DNA from: Paraburkholderia caledonica NBRC 102488
Lineage (GTDB): Bacteria > Pseudomonadota > Gammaproteobacteria > Burkholderiales > Burkholderiaceae
Length of the DNA stretch: 64,000 nt
Assembly: GCF_000685095.1 (NCBI RefSeq)
Contig: NZ_BAYE01000002.1
Coordinates: 558,001 to 622,000, forward strand
Direction of reading: 5' to 3'
The position numbers were made by a program, and so were the translations under genes. Shown piece by piece: positions 1 to 7,142 of the stretch. A model generated the notes under the pieces. The model did not search any database. It was not told the DNA's origin and was given only the letters and a program-made list of their open reading frames with translations. The stretch's first letter is position 1. Each line of letters opens with the position of its first letter.

Positions 1-389
1 TCGTTGATCGCGATGTCCGTGTTCAGCACGAGCACACCTTCGGCAAGCGTGCCGGCGATTTGCGTGAGGTACGCGCGCCCGGTCTCGGCGTCGTCGTCGG
101 TGTTGCACACCATCAGGAAATAGCCGGCGCGACGCGCGGCGCGTTCGGCCGCCAGCACGAACTCCGGATAGAACGGATTGGCGATGCTGGAAAGCATTAG
201 CGCGAGCGTTGGCGAACGGCCCTCCGCTAGCGCGCGGGCATTGAGATTTGGACGATAGCCCAGTTCGCGGATCGCGCGCATCACCCGCTCGGACGTCTGT
301 GGCCGCACTTTGTCGGGATTGCGCAGCACGTTCGAAACGGTCGCCGCCGTCACATTCGCGCGACGCGCGACATCACTCAATGTGGCCAT
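1..389 (-). CDS. LacI-family transcriptional regulator (3' part missing)
   Basis: Reading leftward from an ATG at 389, the protein opens with a LacI-type helix-turn-helix (MATLSDVARRANVTAATVSN) followed by the hinge region and the start of the periplasmic-binding-protein-like ligand domain, including the family motif ALMLSSIANPFYPE. About 129 codons are visible and the gene runs off the left edge. The family consists of sugar-responsive repressors that release DNA when a sugar binds. It is divergent from a sugar ABC importer and two beta-galactosidases, so it is very probably their local regulator. The two palindromes between the genes are its likely operators. The inducer is not deducible. 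Confidence 0.93.
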   Translation of the reverse strand, partial: MATLSDVARRANVTAATVSNVLRNPDKVRPQTSERVMRAIRELGYRPNLNARALAEGRSPTLALMLSSIANPFYPEFVLAAERAARRAGYFLMVCNTDDDAETGRAYLTQIAGTLAEGVLVLNTDIAIN

Positions 390-493
390 AAGCAGAAGAT
401 TAGGAAATTTCCCATATTCAGGGAGCGCCCATCAGATGTTGCGCGACGCATCCGGCTTGCGCTACCTTTTCTCGAAACGATCAGGAGACAGTC

Positions 494-589
494 ATGGGCA
501 CTCTGCCGCGCATCCCCGAATTTAACCGCTTAAATCGCCGTACCGCAAGCGTTCCGGCGTTTTTTGTCGCGCCGTTTTTAAGCGCTTAA
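494..589 (+). other. possible 31-codon leader ORF
   Basis: An ATG at 494 follows a good AGGAGA ribosome-binding sequence (483-488) and opens a 31-codon frame that stops at the TAA inside the downstream LacI-type palindrome. It lies between the divergent regulator and the importer ATPase and spans the upstream palindrome. The encoded peptide has no recognisable domain. It may be a leader peptide, a relic or chance. Confidence 0.2.
521..534. promoter_or_regulatory. LacI-type operator, upstream copy
   Basis: TTTAACCGCTTAAA differs from the perfect palindrome at 577-590 by one base. LacI-family regulators of this kind typically bind near-perfect even palindromes with a central CG. It lies in the divergent region between the regulator and the importer operon, 56 bp centre-to-centre from the second copy. 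Binding is inferred. Confidence 0.65.
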
Positions 590-590
590 A
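577..590. promoter_or_regulatory. LacI-type operator, perfect palindrome
   Basis: TTTAAGCGCTTAAA is a perfect 14-bp palindrome ending immediately before the ribosome-binding site (GGAGGG, 592-597) of the importer ATPase gene. That position would block transcription if occupied. Together with the copy at 521-534 it makes a two-site arrangement suited to cooperative binding or a small loop. Confidence 0.72.
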
Positions 591-603
591 CGGAGGGCGG
601 ATC

Positions 604-1749
604 ATGGCGGCCATTTCCCTGCGCGGCATTCAGAAGACTTTCGGCGGCAACGCGCCGGTCCTTCGCGACCTGAACCTCGAGATCGGCGAACACGAGTTCT
701 GCGTGTTCCTAGGCCCTTCGGGCTGCGGCAAGTCGACCTTGCTGCGCATCGTCGCCGGACTCGAAGATCAGACCGACGGCGACGTGACCATCGGCGGTCG
801 CACGATGAACAGCGTGCCGGCTGCCGAGCGCGGCGTCGCGATGGTGTTTCAGAGTTACGCGCTGTTCCCGCACATGACGGTCTACGAAAACATGGCCTTC
901 GGTCTGAAGCTGGCGAAAACACCGAAAGCAGAGGTCGACCGCAAGGTGCGCGAAGCGGCGCACGTACTGCAACTCGACGCCCTCCTCGCGCGCAAGCCGC
1001 GTGAACTGTCGGGCGGGCAACGCCAGCGCGTGGCGATCGGCCGCGCGATCGTCCGCGAGCCGGGCGTGTTCCTGTTTGACGAACCGCTGTCGAATCTTGA
1101 CGCCGCGCTGCGCGGTCAGACGCGTATCGAAATCGCGCGGCTGCATCAGCGTTACGCACAGGCGAGCGTCGTCTATGTGACGCACGACCAGATCGAAGCG
1201 ATGACACTCGCCGACAAGATCGTTCTGCTGCACGCAGGCGCGGAAACGCAGCGCTTGGGCAGCATCGCGCAGATCGGTGCGCCGCTGGAGCTTTATCACC
1301 GGCCGCGCTCGAAGTTCGTTGCAGGCTTCATTGGGTCGCCGCGCATGAACTTTATCGACGGCGTCGTCGAGCGCATCGCCGACGACAGCGTGGAAGTCAG
1401 CATGGCCGGCACCGCGTTGCGCGTGCTGGTCGACGGCAGACGCCTCAAGCCAGGACAGCGCGTCACGCTCGGCATTCGTCCCGAACATGTGCGGCTCGAC
1501 GGCGACACGCAGACGCTCGCCGTCAACGCATTGCTGACCGAGCAACTCGGCGAGCATAGCTATCTTCACGCCGACCATGCGGGCGGCACGCTGATCGCGA
1601 AAGCGCCCGGCGACCTGCATGTGCGCACCGGCGAGCGGCTCGCACTGCATCTGCCCGCCAATGCGTGTCACCTGTTCGACGAAGACGGCATTGCGCTGCA
1701 CCGGACCATCGTCGGCAACGCGCAAGCCGTCGCGCTACAGACGGCATGA
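604..1749 (+). CDS. sugar ABC transporter ATP-binding protein (MalK/UgpC type)
   Basis: This 381-residue ATPase powers a CUT1 sugar importer at the inner membrane. Walker A (GPSGCGKST) is at residues 37-45. The Q-loop (VFQSYALFPHM), the signature LSGGQRQRVAIGRAI, Walker B (VFLFDEPLSNLD) and the switch histidine in VTHDQIEAM follow in order. The last 130 or so residues form the TOBE/MalK-type regulatory domain with the IRPEH motif. Length is normal for MalK-like proteins. The ATG at 604 sits 6 bp after GGAGGG. It is the first gene of a six-gene plus-strand operon and is preceded by two operator-like palindromes. Confidence 0.95.
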   Translation: MAAISLRGIQKTFGGNAPVLRDLNLEIGEHEFCVFLGPSGCGKSTLLRIVAGLEDQTDGDVTIGGRTMNSVPAAERGVAMVFQSYALFPHMTVYENMAFGLKLAKTPKAEVDRKVREAAHVLQLDALLARKPRELSGGQRQRVAIGRAIVREPGVFLFDEPLSNLDAALRGQTRIEIARLHQRYAQASVVYVTHDQIEAMTLADKIVLLHAGAETQRLGSIAQIGAPLELYHRPRSKFVAGFIGSPRMNFIDGVVERIADDSVEVSMAGTALRVLVDGRRLKPGQRVTLGIRPEHVRLDGDTQTLAVNALLTEQLGEHSYLHADHAGGTLIAKAPGDLHVRTGERLALHLPANACHLFDEDGIALHRTIVGNAQAVALQTA

Positions 1750-1885
1750 GAATGCGGCGCGCAAGGCTCGCATTAGGCCTTGTCGCGCGCGAAACGCCGC
1801 AGCCGGTCATAGAGCCGTCGCGGCTCGCAGCAACCGCCGTTCGCGGACGCGGGCGGCCGACAACGCAGTCACAGGAGACAACACG

Positions 1886-3169
1886 ATGGCCTTTACGCAC
1901 ACGAGCCGCTTTGCACGGCTTGCCTCATTCAGTCCGCGCGCCGTCACGGTGGCGCTCGCGCTCTCGGCAACGGTGCTGAGCGGTTTCGCGACGCAAGCCG
2001 ACGCCGGTCAGTTGAACATCAACGTGTCGGCGCGCGGCAATCAGCGCTCGACGTGGCAGGACGCATTCGACAAGTTCAAGAAAGCGAATCCCGACGTCGA
2101 CCTGAAAGTGACGTACATCACCGAGGAGGCGTACAAGGTGCAAATGGGCGGCTGGCTCGCGACCGATCCTCCCGATGTCGTCTCCTGGCACAACGGCGAG
2201 CGCATGGCGTACTACGCGAAGCGCGGCTTGCTGGAAGATCTCTCGGGCGACTGGAAGAAGAACGGCTGGGACCAGCAGTATGCGTCCGTCAAACAGGCAT
2301 CGACATACGCTGGCAAGCAGTATTCCGCGCCGCTCGGCTACGACGCATATGGCTTTTTCTACCGCAAGGATCTGTTCGAGAAAGCGGGCATTTCGAGCGA
2401 ACCGAAGACGTGGGACGAACTGCTCGACGCCTGCAAAAAACTGAAGGCGAGCGGCGTCGCGCCGATTGCCGTGGCCGCGCGCGATAGCTGGACGCTCGCC
2501 GCGTGGTTCGACTATCTGGACTTGCGCATCAACGGCAACGCGTTCCACCAGAAGCTCATGGCAGGTGAGGTGCCCTACACCGATCCGCGCGTGAAGAAGG
2601 TCTACACGACCTGGAAGACGCTGATGGACGACCATTACTACATCGACAACGCGCTTTCGTACGACCTCGATTCGATCGGGCCATTCCTCGTGAACGGCAA
2701 AGCCGCAATGATGCTGATGGGCACGTTCTTCTCGGCGGGCCTTCCGTCGAGTGTGAAAGGACAGATCGGCTTCATGCGCTTCCCCGTGATCGATCCCAAA
2801 GTGCCGGTGGCGGAAGACGGCCCGGTCAACGTGCTGCTGATCCCCGCAAAAGCGAAGAACAAGACTGACGCGCGCCGTCTGCTCGCCTTCATGGAGACGC
2901 CCGAGATCAACGCGGACCTCGCGCGCGGCTGGGGCCAGTTGCCGTCGAACAGCAAGGCAACGGAACCCGCCGATCCGATTTCCCGAGTCGGGTTCCAGAC
3001 GCTCGCCAGCACGACCGGCGGCATCGCGCAGTTCTACGACCGCGACATGACGAAAGAAATGGCCGACGAAGGCATGAAGGCGATGCAGCAGTTCTACAAC
3101 GACCCATCGCAACTCGACTCGCTGCTCGCACGTCTCGAAGCGACGCGCAAGCGCATTTACCACAACTGA
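1886..3169 (+). CDS. sugar ABC transporter substrate-binding protein
   Basis: This is a family 1 extracellular solute-binding protein of 427 residues, secreted to the periplasm where it captures the sugar and delivers it to the two permeases. The start at 1886 follows AGGAGA. The first 40 residues make a Sec signal peptide with a cleavable ...FATQADA end; a longer upstream frame has no signal and is not used. The mature protein begins with a beta strand typical of the family and contains aromatic-rich segments usual in sugar pockets. It lies between the ATPase and the permease genes. The substrate is inferred from the downstream galactosidases to be a galactoside or galacto-oligosaccharide. 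Confidence 0.93.
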   Translation: MAFTHTSRFARLASFSPRAVTVALALSATVLSGFATQADAGQLNINVSARGNQRSTWQDAFDKFKKANPDVDLKVTYITEEAYKVQMGGWLATDPPDVVSWHNGERMAYYAKRGLLEDLSGDWKKNGWDQQYASVKQASTYAGKQYSAPLGYDAYGFFYRKDLFEKAGISSEPKTWDELLDACKKLKASGVAPIAVAARDSWTLAAWFDYLDLRINGNAFHQKLMAGEVPYTDPRVKKVYTTWKTLMDDHYYIDNALSYDLDSIGPFLVNGKAAMMLMGTFFSAGLPSSVKGQIGFMRFPVIDPKVPVAEDGPVNVLLIPAKAKNKTDARRLLAFMETPEINADLARGWGQLPSNSKATEPADPISRVGFQTLASTTGGIAQFYDRDMTKEMADEGMKAMQQFYNDPSQLDSLLARLEATRKRIYHN

Positions 3170-3307
3170 GTCTGCTGGCGGCAGTGTGTGCGGCGTGGTC
3201 GTTATGCAGACGGCCACGCCGCCGCAGGGCTTCACACCGGCGCGGCTCGCCGGCAATCGTGCGCCACGCCACGCTGATCCGCTTCTGCATCGAAAGAGGG
3301 TTTCGTC

Positions 3308-4210
3308 ATGTCCACGTCCATTGCCCGTCTGCCGACGGCGCGCGGCCGACGCGCGTCCGCCTCGGGCCGCGCCCGCCATCGCGCCGCGTTCTTTTTTCTG
3401 CTGCCAGGCTGTGCGCTGTTCGCGCTCTGCGTGATCTATCCGATCTTCTCCAGCATCGCGCTCAGCTTCTACAACTGGGACGGCATGACGCCCAGGACCT
3501 TCATCGGTCTTGCGAATTACGTCGAGTTGTTCCACACCGACACGTTCTATCTCGCGCTGAAGAACAACCTGATCTGGCTCGTGTTCTTCCTGCTCGCTCC
3601 GCCGCTCGGCTTGCTTTTCGCGTTGTATCTGAACCAGCAGATCAAGGGCATGCGCGTGGTGAAGTCGCTGTTCTTCGCGCCGTTCGTGTTGTCGGGCGTG
3701 GTGGTGGGACTCGTGTTCAGCTGGTTCTACGATCCCGCTTTCGGTCTGCTCAAGCTGATCGTCGGACACGGCATTCCCGTGCTCGGGGACCCGCGCACCG
3801 TGACCTTCGGCATCGTCTTCGCCGCGCTGTGGCCGCAAACGCCCTACTGCATGGTGCTGTATCTGACGGGCCTGACCTCCATCAATCCGGAGGTCGTCGA
3901 GGCCGCCCGCATGGAAGGCGCGAAAGGCTGGAGCCTGCTCTGGCACGTGATTCTTCCGCAACTGCGCCCCGCCACCTTCATGGCGGTCGTGCTGACGGTA
4001 ATCGGCGCATTGCGCAGCTTCGATCTGATTTCGGTGATGAGCGGCGGTGGTCCGTTCGACAGCTCCACCGTCCTCGCGTACTACATGTACGACCAGGCCA
4101 TCAAGTACTACCGCGAAGGCTATTCGGCGTCGATTGCGGTCGTGCTGTTCGCGATCATGCTCGTCTACATCGTGTTCCATCTGCGCCGCATGCTGCGCGA
4201 GGAACGCTAA
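3308..4210 (+). CDS. sugar ABC transporter permease (MalF-like)
   Basis: A 300-residue inner-membrane permease with about six transmembrane segments. The cytoplasmic EAA loop that docks on the ATPase is visible as EAARMEGAKGWSLLWHVILP (near residues 198-217). It begins with a basic cytoplasmic tail and a first membrane helix around FFFLLPGCALFALCVIYPIF. It is the first of two permeases and forms a heterodimer with the next gene. The start at 3308 is preceded by GAAAGAGGG. The 138-bp gap after the binding-protein gene shows no recognised element. Confidence 0.93.
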   Translation: MSTSIARLPTARGRRASASGRARHRAAFFFLLPGCALFALCVIYPIFSSIALSFYNWDGMTPRTFIGLANYVELFHTDTFYLALKNNLIWLVFFLLAPPLGLLFALYLNQQIKGMRVVKSLFFAPFVLSGVVVGLVFSWFYDPAFGLLKLIVGHGIPVLGDPRTVTFGIVFAALWPQTPYCMVLYLTGLTSINPEVVEAARMEGAKGWSLLWHVILPQLRPATFMAVVLTVIGALRSFDLISVMSGGGPFDSSTVLAYYMYDQAIKYYREGYSASIAVVLFAIMLVYIVFHLRRMLREER

Positions 4211-4248
4211 GCCGCGCGCTTCCCGATAGAGCGAAAAAGGAGACTCAC

Positions 4249-5100
4249 ATGTACCCGCTTCCCGTCGAACACTGGAAACCGTGGAGCCGCGCGCTGTACA
4301 AAGCGTCGCTGCCCATCGCGCTGTTCATGTGGCTGCTGCCGATGCTCGCCGTCCTCGTCACGTCGATCCGTTCGTCCGACGAGTTGTCGCGAGGCGACTA
4401 CTGGACCTGGCCCAAGCACTTCGCGCTCATCGACAACTACGGCGCGGCGCTCACGCAAACGCCGATGCTGCACTACTTCGCCAACAGCATGCTGATCACG
4501 GTGCCGTCCGTGCTCGGCGCGATCCTGCTCGCGTCGATGGCTGGCTTCGCGCTCGCCACGTATCGCTTTCGCGGCAACATCGTCGTGCTGTTCACGTTCG
4601 TCGCGGGCAACTTCGTGCCGGTGCAGATCCTGATGATTCCCGTGCGCGACATGGCGCTCAAAGTGGGCCTGTTCAATACCGTCTGGGCGCTCATCATTTT
4701 TCATGTCGCATTTCAGACGGGCTTCTGCACGCTGTTTCTACGCAACTTCATCAAGCAGTTGCCTTTCGAGCTGATCGAGGCCGCGCGCGTAGAAGGCGCA
4801 AGCGAATGGACCATCTACGCGCGCATCGTCTTGCCGCTGATCCGCCCCGCCCTCGCGGCCCTCGGCATTCTCGTCTTCACCTTCGTCTGGAACGACTATT
4901 TCTGGGCGCTGTGCCTCACGCAAGGCGACGACGCTGCGCCGATCACCGTCGGCGTCGCCGCGCTCAAAGGCCAATGGACGACCGCCTGGAACCTGGTCGC
5001 GGCGGGCTCGGTGCTGGCCGCGCTGCCGTCGGTGCTGATGTTCTTCGCGATGCAGAAGCACTTCGTTGCCGGACTCACTTTCGGCGCCAGCAAGGGCTGA
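4249..5100 (+). CDS. sugar ABC transporter permease (MalG-like)
   Basis: The 283-residue partner permease. It has an N-terminal membrane helix (LPIALFMWLLPMLAVLVTSI), a periplasmic stretch and a typical EAA loop (EAARVEGASEWTIYARIVLP) before the last helices, as in MalG-type proteins. The start at 4249 follows AAGGAGA; the in-frame region further upstream overlaps the other permease and is excluded. With the MalF-like protein, the ATPase and the binding protein it completes a four-gene CUT1 importer. Confidence 0.93.
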   Translation: MYPLPVEHWKPWSRALYKASLPIALFMWLLPMLAVLVTSIRSSDELSRGDYWTWPKHFALIDNYGAALTQTPMLHYFANSMLITVPSVLGAILLASMAGFALATYRFRGNIVVLFTFVAGNFVPVQILMIPVRDMALKVGLFNTVWALIIFHVAFQTGFCTLFLRNFIKQLPFELIEAARVEGASEWTIYARIVLPLIRPALAALGILVFTFVWNDYFWALCLTQGDDAAPITVGVAALKGQWTTAWNLVAAGSVLAALPSVLMFFAMQKHFVAGLTFGASKG

Positions 5101-5168
5101 GCGGTCACTCATCGTAGACCGCGTGCAAGCGCAGCGCGGCACAACACCGATCTCTGGAGATTACGACA

Positions 5169-7142
5169 ATGCAACTGGGTGTTTGCTACTACCCCGAACA
5201 ATGGCCCGACACGATGTGGGCCGACGACGCGCGACGCATGGTCGACATGGGCATCACGCACGTGCGTATCGCCGAATTCGCATGGAGCCGCATGGAGCCG
5301 CGCGCGGGCGTCTATGAATGGGCATGGCTCGACCGGGCGATCGACACGCTGGCCGGCGCGGGCCTCAAAATCGTGCTCGGCACGCCGACGGCGTCGCCGC
5401 CGAAGTGGCTCGTCGAAGCGATTCCCGACATGCTGCCGGTGCGCGCCGACGGCACGACATGGAAATACGGTTCGCGCCGTCACTACGACATTTGCAGCGA
5501 GCCGTACCGGCGCGAATGCGTGCGCATCACCGAAGCAATGGCCGCGCGCTACGGCGCACATCCGGCCGTCGTCGCGTGGCAGACGGATAACGAACTTGGC
5601 TGTCACGAGACCGTGCCGAGCTATTCGAACTCGGCTCGCCAGCGGTTTCGCGGATGGCTCGCGCGCCGCTACGAGACCGTCGGCGAACTGAACACGCGCT
5701 GGGGCAACGTGTTCTGGAGCATGGAGTATCCGTCGTTCGAGTCGATCGAATTGCCGAACCTCACGCCGACGGACGCGAACCCGGTTCATCTGCTGGACTT
5801 CCGCCGTTTCATGTCCGACGAGGTGACGAGCTTTCATCGGGAACAGGCCGAGGTAGTGCGGCGGCACGCGCCGCATGCAGACGTGCTGCACAACTTCATG
5901 GGCTTCTTCACCACCTTCGATCACTACCGCTTCGCCTCGAACGGCAGCATCGACGTGGCGACGTGGGACAGTTACCCAATCGCCCGCACCGAAGTCATTG
6001 CGCTCGCGGAAACCGACAAGGCCCGCTATGCGCGCACCGGACATCCCGACGTATCGGCGTTCGATCACGACCGCTATCGCGGCATCGGCCACGGCCGTTT
6101 CTGGGTGATGGAGCAGGAAGCGGGACCGGTGAACTGGGCGCCGTGGAATCCCGTGCCCGCGCCCGGCATGGTGCGGCTATGGGCCTACGAAGCGTTCGCG
6201 CACGGCGCGGAACTGGTGTCGTATTTCCGCTGGCGTCAGGCGCCGTTCGCGCAGGAGCAGATGCATTCGGGCCTGCACCTGCCCGACAACACGCCGTCGC
6301 CCGGCGGTCGCGAGGTGGCGCGTGCGGCGCAGGAAATCGGGAAGTCTGCGGAACTCTCGGCACTCGCGCAAAGCGGGCCGGCGGGCCGCGCACCCGTCGC
6401 TCTCGTGTTCGACTACGAGACGCAATGGATGTTCGAGATCCAGCGCCACGCCAAAGACTTTGACTATCAGACGCTCGCCTTCGAGTACTACCGGACCTTG
6501 CGCGAGATGTCGCTGGACGTCGATATCGTATCGGCGCACACGGACCTGGAAGGCTACGCGCTGATTGTCGTGCCGGGGCTCGCGGTCTTGCCGCCCGGCT
6601 TCGTCGACACGATTCGCCGCTCGGGCGCGCAGTGGGTGATCGGACCGCGTACCGGCTCGAAGACACTCGACTTCGCGATTCCTTCCGAACTGCCGCCGGG
6701 ACCGTTGCAGACGCTGCTGCCGTTCAAGGTGCTGGAGGTCGACTCCTTGCGCCCGAGTCTGCAACCATCCACCACGCTCGGCGGCGTGTCCGGGATCGCA
6801 CTGCATTGGCGCGAGCATCTGGAAACGCGCGACGGCGTCGAAGTGCTGGCGCGCTTCGACGACGGCTGGCCGGCTGTCGTCGCGCGCGATCGCGTCCGCT
6901 ACGCGAGCGCATGGTTCGATCCGCCGTTGCATCGCGCGTTGCTCGAAGCGGCGGCACGCGATGCGTCGCTGAATCCCGTTCACCTGCCCGAAGGCGTGCG
7001 CATTCGCAGGCGCGGCCCGCTGACTTTCGCGTTCAACTTCGGCGCGCAAGCCGTCGAAGCGCCTGCACCGGCAAACGCCCGCTTCGTGCTGGGCAGCCGC
7101 ACGCTCGGCACCGCGGACGTGTGCGTGTGGACGCAGGCATGA
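5169..7142 (+). CDS. beta-galactosidase, GH42 family
   Basis: A 657-residue GH42 enzyme that hydrolyses terminal beta-D-galactosyl residues, probably in the cytoplasm because no signal peptide is present. The N-terminal TIM barrel carries the acid/base glutamate in TDNELG (Glu142) and the nucleophile in the MEQEAGPVNW motif (Glu315), close to the positions in characterised GH42 enzymes. A trimerisation domain and a small C-terminal beta domain follow. Length is normal. It begins 68 bp after the last permease gene with a GGAGA site and overlaps the next gene by ATGA, so the two are translationally coupled. Confidence 0.95.
   Translation: MQLGVCYYPEQWPDTMWADDARRMVDMGITHVRIAEFAWSRMEPRAGVYEWAWLDRAIDTLAGAGLKIVLGTPTASPPKWLVEAIPDMLPVRADGTTWKYGSRRHYDICSEPYRRECVRITEAMAARYGAHPAVVAWQTDNELGCHETVPSYSNSARQRFRGWLARRYETVGELNTRWGNVFWSMEYPSFESIELPNLTPTDANPVHLLDFRRFMSDEVTSFHREQAEVVRRHAPHADVLHNFMGFFTTFDHYRFASNGSIDVATWDSYPIARTEVIALAETDKARYARTGHPDVSAFDHDRYRGIGHGRFWVMEQEAGPVNWAPWNPVPAPGMVRLWAYEAFAHGAELVSYFRWRQAPFAQEQMHSGLHLPDNTPSPGGREVARAAQEIGKSAELSALAQSGPAGRAPVALVFDYETQWMFEIQRHAKDFDYQTLAFEYYRTLREMSLDVDIVSAHTDLEGYALIVVPGLAVLPPGFVDTIRRSGAQWVIGPRTGSKTLDFAIPSELPPGPLQTLLPFKVLEVDSLRPSLQPSTTLGGVSGIALHWREHLETRDGVEVLARFDDGWPAVVARDRVRYASAWFDPPLHRALLEAAARDASLNPVHLPEGVRIRRRGPLTFAFNFGAQAVEAPAPANARFVLGSRTLGTADVCVWTQA

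Noticed and set aside
1925..4180. A 751-codon open frame on the minus strand across the sugar importer genes
   Set aside because: It is antisense to the binding-protein and permease genes, which have clear motifs. Its residue mix (His/Arg/Glu-rich, no domain) is typical of the reverse frame of GC-rich genes.
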